Shown here piece after piece: positions 26,470 through 35,651 of a stretch of 64,000 nucleotides of DNA. Position 1 is the stretch's first letter, and every line of letters starts with the position of its first letter. The translations under genes and the position numbers were made by a program. This DNA is from Hyphomonadaceae bacterium (GTDB lineage: Bacteria > Pseudomonadota > Alphaproteobacteria > Caulobacterales > Aquidulcibacteraceae): contig JAIELJ010000012.1 of assembly GCA_019753105.1 (NCBI GenBank), positions 124,001-188,000 on the forward strand. The letters are read 5' to 3'. The notes below the pieces were generated by a model that had not been told where the DNA came from, ran no database searches, and saw only the letters and a program-made list of their open reading frames with translations.

Positions 26470-29400
26470 TCAGGTCAATTGCGCCAGAGTCGCGGTAGCT
26501 TGGCGTTCAACGGCGCCGTAGCCATGCGTCGCCGCCGTTGCCTTGGCATGCGCCAGCAATTGCCGTGCGGCTTCAATGTGGCTGTCCTCGCCGCGCCGAA
26601 GCATGAGTTGAGCGAGGCGCAAGTGGGTTAGAGCGCTGAAGAATTTAATTCTGTGCCGCGTGCAAAGGTCGGCGGCGTGGTTGAGGTGGCGTTCAGCGTC
26701 ATCGTAACGCTCGAGCACCGTCGCAAGTCCGCCGAGGTGCATCGACACCGGACCTTCTGCCGTTAGTCCGCCAGCGGCGGAAAAATGCGTATCCCATGGC
26801 GACAAGAGATCATAGAGTGCCTGTGCGGCGACCCGGTCGCCGCAATTGACTGCAGCATCGGCGTACTCGGTCATTCCGTTCAGCCACGCGGCGTCCTCCG
26901 GAAGAGCATAGCCGGTGGCGGCAAACTCGCTGAGAATGCGCGACGAATCTTCGAACCGCTCGGCTTGCGCCAAGGCCATCGCGAGCGACGCGCGGATGGT
27001 GGGCAGGCCCGGATTGGCGTGCATCATCATCTCAAGAAAAGGCGCCAGATCACCCATGGCGCCGCGCATCCAACTTATGGCGGCAAGCTGCACGCCGAAA
27101 AAGGTCTGCGCATCAGGCTGGCCGCAGCCGGCGCCAAGGGAAGCGGCCTCACCGGCGAGCCGTTCGGCTTCGGCCAAATCTCCGGCCAGCTGCGCGCGTT
27201 TCGACATGTGGAAGCTAAACTCCCAGCGCAGCGGTGGAAGATCGAGGCGACGTACGAGATCGCCCGCGATGGCGTAGCAGCGATCCGCCTCATCGATGTC
27301 GATCGCGCGTACGGCGGCGGTCGCACGGTACATGGCAGCGAAATAGAGCTGCATTGGATCGCCCAAACGTTTGGCCCGCGTGAGCGCTTCGGCTGTCCAT
27401 TTCAGCGAAGACTCGAGCAACGAGGGGAGCGTCAGCGAAAAGGCCATGTGGTTCAAGGTGCGAACCATGATCGCATCGTCACCCGTGGCTTCGGCGATGG
27501 CTAGCGCTTCGTCCGCAAGCGCGCGTCGGCGCTCCAGCGTGCTGCCGAAAGCTAGTTCTGCGCAGAGTGTGCCCAGTACGAGTGCGCGATCAGGCACGCC
27601 GGCGGGTAAGCGCTCTAGCGCCAGTTCCAGCAACGCGATCTTTTCGGCGTCTACGGCGCCCGTGGTGCTGTGCCAGCCGCGATCATTGGCGAGTGCAGCG
27701 CGGACCAACCGTCCGGTGTCGTTGAGTGCAGCGGCGCGGGCGCCGGCGGCGAGCAACGTCTCGCGGGACGCTGGATCGCCGGTCTGGCGCTGTGCCGTGC
27801 CGAGGCCAATGGCGAGGTCAAGTTCCACCGCATCATCGGAAACGCCGTGCTCGGCGATCAGCTTCTTGGCGGTGGCGAAGTAGTCGATCGCGTCGGCTGG
27901 AGCGAGGGCGCTCAGCGCCGCAGCGCCGGCCTGGTAGGCATAGGCGACGGCCTTCGGCGCGTCTTCGCGGAGCGGGGCGTAGCACCAGTGACGCGCCAAC
28001 TCACCGATACGCGGCCCAGGCCGCGCGCCGCAGAGCTCATCGAGCGCAATTGCTATGGTGCGATGCGCCTTGGCGCGGCGGGTTGCGCTGAGCTCCTGAT
28101 AAAGCGCGTGCTGAATGAGGCCATGCGCAAATTGATAGCGCCCGACGCCCTCTGATAATTCCTGGATGAGGGCCGCATCAATCGCGCCGTCCAGTGTGTC
28201 GAGAAGCGCGTCCTCCTTCATCTCCGTAGCGCGAGCGAGCAGGCCGAAGTCGAAATCGCGCCCGATGATTGCAGCGAAGCCAAGCACGCGGCCGCAATCG
28301 GCGCCCAGCCGAGCGACGCGCGCGCCAATGACTTCGCGGAGACTGTCGGGCAGGCTCAGCTTGTCGACGCCGCCAGCGGCCGTCCATTGGCCATCCTGGG
28401 ACACAGCGCCGGTCTCGGTCAGATGACGCAACAACTCGGTCACGAAGAATGGGTTGCCATCGGTTTCGCGGTGCACGGCGCGTGCAAGCCCGCGCGCGAC
28501 GTCAGCTTTGGCGCGCCCCACGATAGAGGCCACGCATTGCAGAACCTCACTGTCGTCGAGGCCCTTCAGATCGATGCGTGTGACGCCAGTCTGGCGATGG
28601 AGAGCGGCGAGCGTGTCGAGGAGGGCGCTGATTTCGTTGTCGCGATAGGTCGCCACCACAAGGAGACGCATCGGTCGGTCGACGATGCTGAGGTGGCGCA
28701 GCAAAAGCAGACTGCCTTTGTCGGCCCATTGCACGTCATCGAGCAGCAGCACGAGCGGGCGTTCGGCGGACGCTGAGGCCAGCATGCCGACGACCGCGGC
28801 GAACAGCAGTGAGCGCTCGGAATCGGCGTCAGTCGCCTTGGTCGGTGGCAGTTCCGGGATGCGTCCCGCCAGTGCCGGCACGAGACGCGCGAGCTCTGAG
28901 CCGTGTTCGGCCACATGCGCGCGCAAGTCTTCCTCTGGCGCATGAGTGACGTAGTGGCGCAACGTTTCGGCGAAGAGCTGGTAGGGCGTTACGAGGTCTT
29001 CTTCGCAATGGCCGAACAGGACGTTCGCGCCCTTGTCGAACGCGGCGCGGGCTGCGTAAGCAGCCATCGTCGTTTTGCCTAGCCCGGCCTCTCCCCCAAC
29101 GAGGACAATCTCTCGTGCGCCGGTCGCAGACACTCTTGAGAACGTGGCGTCGAGTAAGCTGAGTTCGTCAGAACGGCCGACAAAGTTTGCGGCCGGTCGA
29201 TCGAGGCGGCCGGGAAGCGGGATGCGTGAGGCTGCGCTGACATGCTCGAGGCGTGGCCAGACCACTTCGATGACATCAACGGGTGTGTTTAGGCCTTTCA
29301 GCCTAATCGAACCCATAGAGCGGCATTCGTGCGCATTGCGGCGTCCGGCAAGCAGACGAACCACTTCGGCGAGCAGCACCTGGCCGCCTTCGCAGTGTCC

Positions 29401-29760
29401 GCAAAGGCGCGCCGCTTCCACCACAGCGTCGCCAAAATAGTCGTCCTGCTCGCGCACGACTTCGCCGGCGCTAATCCCAACACGCAGCCCGTTGAGACGC
29501 TGTTCTCGGCGATTATCGAGATCGACGCGTTGCTGCATTGCGACAGCGCATGTCAGTGCAGCAGAAGCCGATCCAAACGCAACCATCACGCCGTCACCGA
29601 GATTCTTGACTTCCGTGCCGCCGTGTTCGGTGATGGCTTGCCGCAAAAGTGCGGTGTGCTGGCGGCGAATTTCATCGGCCTTGTCGGGCGCGTGCGCTTG
29701 CGACAATTCCGTGGAGCCGACCAGATCGGTGAACAGGATGGTCAGTTGTTCGGTCGGCAT
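26470..29760 (-). CDS. Class III nucleotide cyclase domain - AAA ATPase - TPR-like regulator
   Basis: A 1096-aa multidomain signalling protein. Residues about 5-165 form a class III cyclase domain: metal Asp12 in LFTDLVGST, second metal Asp56 in NLGDGVMVAF, and Lys52 in VKNLGDG. The transition-state Arg118 is present in AVVEAARL, but the usual partner Asn is Val114, so cyclase activity is doubtful. About 195-480 form an AAA_16/NACHT-like ATPase with Walker A GGEAGLGKTT and Walker B LLLDDVQWAD. The rest (about 560-1096) is helical TPR-like repeats. It is the last gene of the DyP operon (32 bases after the DyP stop) and may sense or regulate it. Confidence 0.9.
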   Translation of the reverse strand: MPTEQLTILFTDLVGSTELSQAHAPDKADEIRRQHTALLRQAITEHGGTEVKNLGDGVMVAFGSASAALTCAVAMQQRVDLDNRREQRLNGLRVGISAGEVVREQDDYFGDAVVEAARLCGHCEGGQVLLAEVVRLLAGRRNAHECRSMGSIRLKGLNTPVDVIEVVWPRLEHVSAASRIPLPGRLDRPAANFVGRSDELSLLDATFSRVSATGAREIVLVGGEAGLGKTTMAAYAARAAFDKGANVLFGHCEEDLVTPYQLFAETLRHYVTHAPEEDLRAHVAEHGSELARLVPALAGRIPELPPTKATDADSERSLLFAAVVGMLASASAERPLVLLLDDVQWADKGSLLLLRHLSIVDRPMRLLVVATYRDNEISALLDTLAALHRQTGVTRIDLKGLDDSEVLQCVASIVGRAKADVARGLARAVHRETDGNPFFVTELLRHLTETGAVSQDGQWTAAGGVDKLSLPDSLREVIGARVARLGADCGRVLGFAAIIGRDFDFGLLARATEMKEDALLDTLDGAIDAALIQELSEGVGRYQFAHGLIQHALYQELSATRRAKAHRTIAIALDELCGARPGPRIGELARHWCYAPLREDAPKAVAYAYQAGAAALSALAPADAIDYFATAKKLIAEHGVSDDAVELDLAIGLGTAQRQTGDPASRETLLAAGARAAALNDTGRLVRAALANDRGWHSTTGAVDAEKIALLELALERLPAGVPDRALVLGTLCAELAFGSTLERRRALADEALAIAEATGDDAIMVRTLNHMAFSLTLPSLLESSLKWTAEALTRAKRLGDPMQLYFAAMYRATAAVRAIDIDEADRCYAIAGDLVRRLDLPPLRWEFSFHMSKRAQLAGDLAEAERLAGEAASLGAGCGQPDAQTFFGVQLAAISWMRGAMGDLAPFLEMMMHANPGLPTIRASLAMALAQAERFEDSSRILSEFAATGYALPEDAAWLNGMTEYADAAVNCGDRVAAQALYDLLSPWDTHFSAAGGLTAEGPVSMHLGGLATVLERYDDAERHLNHAADLCTRHRIKFFSALTHLRLAQLMLRRGEDSHIEAARQLLAHAKATAATHGYGAVERQATATLAQLT

Positions 29761-29792
29761 GACTCCAAGTTCCTATCGGTGGCGGCCGCGCT

Positions 29793-31217
29793 TTAGAGCG
29801 AAGCGAGGTGGCGGATGGCGCTCATGCTTGGTTGGAAGAAATAAGCGCCGCCCTTCGTATGAACGAAGCTCGAGAAGCCACGGAACGTAACGACATTGTC
29901 TCCCACCGGAAAGGAGAAGCGGCTGAACCGGGGATCATTGTTGCCGAGGATTGGATCGTTGGCGCCGGTGATGCGCGGATCTTGCAGCCCGAGATTCGTC
30001 CAGTCGTACTGAATCGCTTCGAACTGCCCTGTGAGGCTTGCGCACATGAATGAGCCAAGCAGGCCGCGCTCGGCCTTTACTGGATGAGCCGGATCGTAGT
30101 GCGGGCCGTAGGGCATCCCGCGGCGAACCAAACGGCGCGTATGATTGGTGTTGCGCTGTACAGTCCGGGCGTCGCGTGGGTTGCTGCGCCGCATATGACT
30201 GCCAATCGGACAGCGCTGACCATCCGGATCGGTCGAGTAGCCATAATTGTTGAGACCAGCGTTGCCGATCGGCGGTGTGGGTGACGGTGACGTCGGCGAC
30301 AGAGCGAGTGGCACACCGTTGCGCCACCGGCCTAACATCTTCGCGGCGACCATCTCGCGCAGCGCCGCGAGGCGCGTCATGGGTGGCTCCCATTGCGCCT
30401 CGTCGCCGGGCGGCAACAGTTGTTCGCCAAGAGGATCCTTCATCAGCTTGTCGGCGCACGCGGTGAGAAAATCCTCGAACTCCTCCACTTGTTGTTCGAG
30501 CACGCGGAACGCGTTGAAGCTGCCGTTGAGGCCGAGCACGTTCGGTTGCGGCACTTGCCAGCGCAGGCCCTCGATTGGCGTCGCATGCCCAAGCAACATG
30601 GCGCCGACTTCGACAAACGGCTGGTCGTCACGGCGGTCGTCGGGATCGTGAACGCCATAGAATTGCGGTTGGGCGATGCTGTCGCGATAGCCGAAATGCA
30701 CGAGGTCGCCCTTGAAGGCCTCCCCATCGAGGGCGGCGCGCAAACGGAAGGCCCCGCGCGCGCCGAGGATGCGATCGGCAATCGCTAAACGGTCATTGGC
30801 GTCGTCAGCATAGACTGAGATCATGAGATGCACGTCTTCGCGTCGCCGCCACGTCTCGTGCCACTGAGACGGATCGCTGGGACCAGTATCGCCGATCACC
30901 ACATTGCGCGCGGCCATGCCGGCGACGAACTCATGCGGAAAGCTATTGAGCGACGCGCGCGCGACGCCGAGCGCCGCGAGGCCCGCGTGCGTAATGCCGA
31001 TGTTGACGCAGAACGGTGGTCGTTCATCCCACGGTTCGGCGTTGGTGATCTGCGGCGCTTTGCTCGCGTCGCCACTCGTGGCGTCGGCCAGCCAGCGGCG
31101 AGCGGCGGTTGGCGCATCAACGCTCAAAACGAGATGGCGCACGAACGGCTTGTGATAGCCGCGCAGGATGTTGCCCTGCAGGTCGGCGAGCTTCAGCGCA
31201 CTCGTCACGCTCACCAC
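29793..31217 (-). CDS. DyP-type heme peroxidase
   Basis: A 474-aa dye-decolorising-type peroxidase. The distal GxxDG-type motif appears as FGYRDSIAQPQF with the catalytic Asp; the proximal heme His is in CPIGSHMRRSNPRD. HTRRLVRRGMPYG carries the distal Arg, and LLGSFMCASLTGQFEAIQ the conserved C-terminal region. No Tat signal is present, so it is likely cytosolic or encapsulated. It begins at a GTG overlapping the upstream gene (a second GTG, one codon later, is equally plausible). It oxidises organic substrates with hydrogen peroxide. Its operon partners are a catalase-like fusion protein and a regulator. Confidence 0.92.
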   Translation of the reverse strand: MVSVTSALKLADLQGNILRGYHKPFVRHLVLSVDAPTAARRWLADATSGDASKAPQITNAEPWDERPPFCVNIGITHAGLAALGVARASLNSFPHEFVAGMAARNVVIGDTGPSDPSQWHETWRRREDVHLMISVYADDANDRLAIADRILGARGAFRLRAALDGEAFKGDLVHFGYRDSIAQPQFYGVHDPDDRRDDQPFVEVGAMLLGHATPIEGLRWQVPQPNVLGLNGSFNAFRVLEQQVEEFEDFLTACADKLMKDPLGEQLLPPGDEAQWEPPMTRLAALREMVAAKMLGRWRNGVPLALSPTSPSPTPPIGNAGLNNYGYSTDPDGQRCPIGSHMRRSNPRDARTVQRNTNHTRRLVRRGMPYGPHYDPAHPVKAERGLLGSFMCASLTGQFEAIQYDWTNLGLQDPRITGANDPILGNNDPRFSRFSFPVGDNVVTFRGFSSFVHTKGGAYFFQPSMSAIRHLASL

Positions 31218-31852
31218 CCCAGTCCCGAGTTGTGGCGGATCTGCGCCACCGATACGCCGGGGTAGCCGCTAAATCGGCCAAGCTGCACGTTCGGGTTTTC
31301 GTCGAGCAGCAACACCAGATCGCGGGACAAATTGTTTATGTTCTTCTCTTCGGGAAACAGTGACGTGAGATCGCGCGGAATCTGGAAGGAATCGTGCCGA
31401 TGGATCCAGTCGATGAACGCCTCTGGATTCTGCGCGGACGGCGAGGGCGGAGGGTCTGCGACGAGGCCGAGGAGTGAATCGAATACCGATCCGAACGCGC
31501 AGATGAAGTCGCGGATGTAAGCGCGGAAATCGCCGTCGAAAACCGAGTACATGCAAAGGTTGCCGCCGATCAGATCGAAGCGCGCGAAATGCACTGTGCC
31601 GACATTACTGAGGCCTGTGAAGAGTTCGTCGATATTGGCGGCGATCGCCGCCGCCGCCCTGGCGCGCCCGACCGGTGTCTGGTCCGCCAGTGGCATCACC
31701 AAGTTCATGTGCATTTGCAGATTGTCCGCCAGCGTCGTTGAATAGCCGGGTTGCGGCGTCTTCACCGGTGCGACGCGGCGCCAAAACGCAATCAAGATGC
31801 GCTCGAAGAGGTGGCGCAACATCATCCAGATCTTCGAGAAAAACTTCACCAC
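31211..31852 (-). CDS. Unknown DyP-operon protein, possibly ferredoxin-like alpha-beta fold
   Basis: A 213-aa protein with an amphipathic N-terminus (FFSKIWMMLRHLFERILIAFW) that could attach to a membrane. The central part has VGTVHFARFDLIGGNLCMYS followed by VFDGDFRAYIRDF, a motif pair I associate with small alpha-beta barrel proteins found near peroxidases and catalase-like proteins; the family name is not certain. The stop overlaps the DyP start, and 3 bases separate its start from the fusion gene upstream, so it is firmly in the operon. Function unknown; peroxide or lipid substrate handling is inference. Confidence 0.75.
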   Translation of the reverse strand: MVKFFSKIWMMLRHLFERILIAFWRRVAPVKTPQPGYSTTLADNLQMHMNLVMPLADQTPVGRARAAAAIAANIDELFTGLSNVGTVHFARFDLIGGNLCMYSVFDGDFRAYIRDFICAFGSVFDSLLGLVADPPPSPSAQNPEAFIDWIHRHDSFQIPRDLTSLFPEEKNINNLSRDLVLLLDENPNVQLGRFSGYPGVSVAQIRHNSGLGW

Positions 31853-31855
31853 TTG

Positions 31856-34237
31856 TCACCTCCCCGCCGGACAGCCGCTGCCGCCGCGAAGGCGGCACGA
31901 ATATTCGTAGGCGCCGCGGCGGGCCGCGAGCACTGGATCGTCTGAACATTCGATGCCGGGCGCCAAGCGCGTCGGATTGAAGCTGAGGCGCTCGCATCCG
32001 GCGCCATTATCGGCGGCGAGCCCCGTGATCCACAATTCGCCAAGCACCACGCGCACGCGCGTCGTGTCCCACACTTTGGTGGGGTCGCCGAGGTCGTCGC
32101 CTTGGCCGGCGATGTTCATGCGCAACACGAAGCGGATCGGCCCACGCTTGATACGTTCGCGAAGCTCTTGGTGCAGGAATTGATTGTGTACGCCCTTCTT
32201 AAGGAAGGGCTCGACGCCGGCTACCGGCTCCCAATCGAAACGGCCGAATGTCACCGCGCCATCAGCTGCGATGAGCTTGAAGGTGTGCAGTGCGTGGTAA
32301 GCGGCGCGCCCGTAACTAGACGGGGTAACCAACATGGTCGCCGCCACAGTGCCCGGCCGCGCGGCCATATGGGTGTTGGCATAGCGAATGACGCCAACCG
32401 TCCCGTCCTCTGGCAGGTCCGGCGGACGTGCGGGCGTGCGTAGTTGCAGCATATCCCGGAAACGCTGCAGCCAATTCTCTGGTTTGTCGGGAACGGGCAC
32501 GCCTGCCGCGGCGAATTGGAGAAACTCTTCCGGGTTCTGTGCAAAGAAGATCGGCAGCGTGATTGCGATGAGGTCGGATTCGCCGCCATCCTGAAGGTGA
32601 AACTTCACCGCCATGCCGCGCACATCGAGGGCGCTGTCATGCTCCACTGGCGATCCCGAGCCGTTGGAAAAGCGCAGTGTCACCGGGACTTGCGCGCCCT
32701 GAAACGGTTCGGCGTAGGTGAAGTTGCGGGCCGCGTTTGAGGCCACGAAATAGCCGGTCGCGCCGATGCCAACCGCGTGCACCGGTCGCATGCCGGCGCG
32801 GTGGTCCGGATAATCGCTTTCCAGCGCCCGATAGAGGCGCTCGCTCATGCTCTGCTTTTGCATCGCGCCACCTGACAGGGAGGGGATGTCGTCCCGCGGG
32901 CGCTCGCTTAGGACATTGTCGAAGCGCGGCGCGTTGGCCACGCGGGCCCCCAGACGCCAGTGACGCTCGTCTACCCCCATCAAGTGCAGCACCGTCGCGA
33001 GGACGGAGGTGTGGTCAAACGGCGTGTCGGTGTCGGAGCGGAAGACTGTGCTTTCGCGCACGAACGGCGAGACAAGAATGAGAGGCACGCGTACGCCGAA
33101 GCGGTCAAAGCCAAAGTTCTGCTCGCAAAGTGCGGGCTTCGGCGTGTCCGCGTTTTCGTGCCATGGCGGCTTGGCGCCACTGGGCGGCGCAACGTGATCA
33201 TATGTGCCGCCGTGCTCATCGAAGTTGATGATGAAGAGCAGCGAGTTCCAGATTTCGGGATCGCCCGAAAGCGCGTCGTACAAATGTTGGAGAAAGCGCT
33301 CGCCCTTACGGATGTCGCCTGGCGGGTGATAGTCCGTGCCATTGGGACCGAGACCAGGGCCGAAGGGCAGCGTCCATGATGGCTCGATAAAGCTAAATCG
33401 CGGCAGCGTTCCGTTCGCGATCTTGTCGAACAGTGCAGCGACTGGTGCAAAGTTTCCGTCGAAGCGGCGGTCCTGCAGCTTCTCCATGATGCGCCGCGTG
33501 TAGGGGTAGCCTTCGGCGCCGAGAGCGTTCTCCAGCCAATTGCCTTTGCTGTGAAAGATCATCCAATCGCTCGGTGAGCCTTGCCCTTGCTCATCAAGCA
33601 CGTTCCACATGGTGCGCTCGCTGAACTGAACGCCGCCTGGACGCGCCAGCCAACTCGAATGGCGGTTGTTGACCCAACCCTTTAGTTCGCCCGTTTTGTC
33701 CAGGCCGAGAGAATTGCCGGCGGCTGCGAAAGCGCGGTTACAGTTGGTCTGCGTCGGGACGGACGAGAAGTACCGGTCCGAAACTGCGAAGCGCCGGGCG
33801 AGAGTGTTTAACACCGGAAGTTCTTCCGGCGTGTAGCTCATCATGATCTCGTCGTTGTTTCGGTACCACTTGGCGTAGTCGCGATAGAAGCCGTCCATTT
33901 TGGGTGGCGCGTCGCCGGGCGGCGTGCCCTCCGCGCCGAAGAGCTGATAGTTGACGTGTTCGTATGTTTCATAAGGGTCGTAGCGAGGGACGGCGTGGCG
34001 GCCGCCCGTGCCGCGAATGACATGGTGCGCTTTGCCTTTGGCGTCTCGCTGAAGGAGGTCCGGGTTTAGGCCGTCAAAGTCTCGCGAAGAGCCCGGCGGT
34101 ATAACCTGAGCGGGCTTGTCGTGCTCGTACAGCCAGCCGAGCACGTTATCGAGCGACCTGTTTTCGAGCATTAGGTAGACAATGTGCCGAATGCCGGCGT
34201 GCTTACCCCGTCCCATCTCGCAGCCCCAAAATCGCAT
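31856..34237 (-). CDS. Phosphoesterase (PF04185) fused to a catalase-like heme domain
   Basis: A 793-aa two-domain protein. Residues about 12-435 form a phosphoesterase of the phospholipase C/AcpA family: YLMLENRSLDNVLG with the first metal ligands (Glu25, Asn26), PTQTNCNR near 161-168, FDEHGGTYDHVAPP (Asp340, Glu341, His342) and FDHTS (Asp408, His409). Residues about 463-790 resemble the catalase-related peroxidase group: RPVHAVGIGATGYF with distal His487, ALDVRGMAVKFHLQDGG, and LPIFFAQNPEEFLQF. The distal Asn of true catalases (GNN-type motif) is replaced (AIT, residues 558-560), arguing against efficient catalase activity. No signal peptide is present. The start is uncertain; Met8 (34216) is an alternative. 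First gene of the operon. Confidence 0.9.
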   Translation of the reverse strand: MRFWGCEMGRGKHAGIRHIVYLMLENRSLDNVLGWLYEHDKPAQVIPPGSSRDFDGLNPDLLQRDAKGKAHHVIRGTGGRHAVPRYDPYETYEHVNYQLFGAEGTPPGDAPPKMDGFYRDYAKWYRNNDEIMMSYTPEELPVLNTLARRFAVSDRYFSSVPTQTNCNRAFAAAGNSLGLDKTGELKGWVNNRHSSWLARPGGVQFSERTMWNVLDEQGQGSPSDWMIFHSKGNWLENALGAEGYPYTRRIMEKLQDRRFDGNFAPVAALFDKIANGTLPRFSFIEPSWTLPFGPGLGPNGTDYHPPGDIRKGERFLQHLYDALSGDPEIWNSLLFIINFDEHGGTYDHVAPPSGAKPPWHENADTPKPALCEQNFGFDRFGVRVPLILVSPFVRESTVFRSDTDTPFDHTSVLATVLHLMGVDERHWRLGARVANAPRFDNVLSERPRDDIPSLSGGAMQKQSMSERLYRALESDYPDHRAGMRPVHAVGIGATGYFVASNAARNFTYAEPFQGAQVPVTLRFSNGSGSPVEHDSALDVRGMAVKFHLQDGGESDLIAITLPIFFAQNPEEFLQFAAAGVPVPDKPENWLQRFRDMLQLRTPARPPDLPEDGTVGVIRYANTHMAARPGTVAATMLVTPSSYGRAAYHALHTFKLIAADGAVTFGRFDWEPVAGVEPFLKKGVHNQFLHQELRERIKRGPIRFVLRMNIAGQGDDLGDPTKVWDTTRVRVVLGELWITGLAADNGAGCERLSFNPTRLAPGIECSDDPVLAARRGAYEYSCRLRGGSGCPAGR

Positions 34238-34478
34238 CGACCAGCTGGACTTGCGTACAGGAAGGTTGTCCCGCTGTCGAACGAGACGGGATCAGTGCTG
34301 GAATGCCGAAGTCATGTTCTATTTCAGCACGGACAAGGCCGCGCGGGCGCTAGACCGAGGTTGGAGCGCCTGAGAGGGAGGCAAGAGCGGGCAACTAAGC
34401 TAAGTGCCCACGTCGCGCCGAATTCCGCTTTGCGACAACAAAGCTGGGCGGACCGTTGTTGGGATGAAGCGGCCCAAT

Positions 34479-35651
34479 TCATTCCGCGTGACTGGATACG
34501 AGCTTGATGTCTTCCTTCGCCGCCCATGCGTGGATGTCCTGGCGTCGGAGAGCGGCGGCCATCAGGTCGGGGAATTGGTCAGGCGTACACGCGAACACTG
34601 GCGCACCCAAAGCGGCGACGCGGGCAGAGAGGTTCGGATCGTAGGCCGGGCGGCCCTGGTCACTGAGCGCCAAAAGCACGATCACGTTGACGCCGGATCC
34701 GATCAGTCGCGCAACGCGCGTCAGCAATTCTTCGACGTTGCCGCCTTCATACAAGTCGGTGATCAGAATGAAGTGCGACTTGCTGGGGCGCTCGATCTTG
34801 TCGGCGCAGTAAGCGACGGCTTGGTTGATGTCGGTGCCGCCGCCTAGCTGCACGCCGAACAACACCTCAACGGGGTCAGATAATTCTTCGGTGAGATCGA
34901 CGATGACCGTGTCGAAGCAAACGAGTTTGGTTTTCACCACCGGCAGCGACGCCATCACGGCCGCGAAAATCGAGGCGTAGACGACCGACGGCATCATGGA
35001 GCCGGATTGATCGACACACAGCACCACCTCGTCGAGATCGACCATGCGGCGTTGCTGGCGCATGAAACCGATCAGACGCTCGGGCACGATAGTCCGGTGC
35101 TCGTGCTGGTAGTGGCGCAAATTCGCGCGGATCGTGCGCGGCCAATCGATGTCGGAGAAACGCGGGCGTGAAGTGCGGCGTGAGCGGTCGACGGAGCCGC
35201 GAATAGCTTCTGCGGTTTTGCGCTCGAGGCGCTCCATCAGGTCGGCGACGACCTTGGCGATCACTTGGCGCGCCGTATCCTTGGTCTTCTCCGGCATCAC
35301 GTTGCGGAGCGACATGAGCGTTGCGATCAGGTTCACGTCCGCTTCGACGGCGGCGAGGAATTCCGGCTCCAACAGCATGCGCTGCAGCCCCAGCCGCTCG
35401 AACGCATCCTTCTGCACGATCTGCACGACGGACGAGGGGAAGTAGGACCGTATATCGCCCATCCAGCGTGCAACGTTCGGCGCCGAGCCGCCCAAGCCAC
35501 CGCGCGATTTTTTCTTGTCGACTGCCTCGTCGTCGGCGCCTCCGCCGTACAGCGCGGTTAGTGCGCCGGAGAGGCGCGTGTCGGTGGCATTAAGCGCATC
35601 GTCTTCGCCGCCAAGGGCGAGGCGCCAGCGGCGTTCGCGTTCCTCACTCAT
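34479..35651 (-). CDS. VWA-domain protein of the MoxR/DUF5682/SWIM cluster
   Basis: A 390-aa protein. The N-terminal half is helical and basic. The C-terminal von Willebrand factor A domain has a complete MIDAS: DQSGSM (Asp214, Ser216, Ser218), a Thr in GVQLGGGTDINQA, and Asp in LITDLYEGG. MoxR-associated VWA proteins often deliver metal or partner proteins in chaperone-like complexes. It is the last gene of a five-gene operon and overlaps DUF5682 by 8 bases. Confidence 0.88.
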   Translation of the reverse strand: MSEERERRWRLALGGEDDALNATDTRLSGALTALYGGGADDEAVDKKKSRGGLGGSAPNVARWMGDIRSYFPSSVVQIVQKDAFERLGLQRMLLEPEFLAAVEADVNLIATLMSLRNVMPEKTKDTARQVIAKVVADLMERLERKTAEAIRGSVDRSRRTSRPRFSDIDWPRTIRANLRHYQHEHRTIVPERLIGFMRQQRRMVDLDEVVLCVDQSGSMMPSVVYASIFAAVMASLPVVKTKLVCFDTVIVDLTEELSDPVEVLFGVQLGGGTDINQAVAYCADKIERPSKSHFILITDLYEGGNVEELLTRVARLIGSGVNVIVLLALSDQGRPAYDPNLSARVAALGAPVFACTPDQFPDLMAAALRRQDIHAWAAKEDIKLVSSHAE

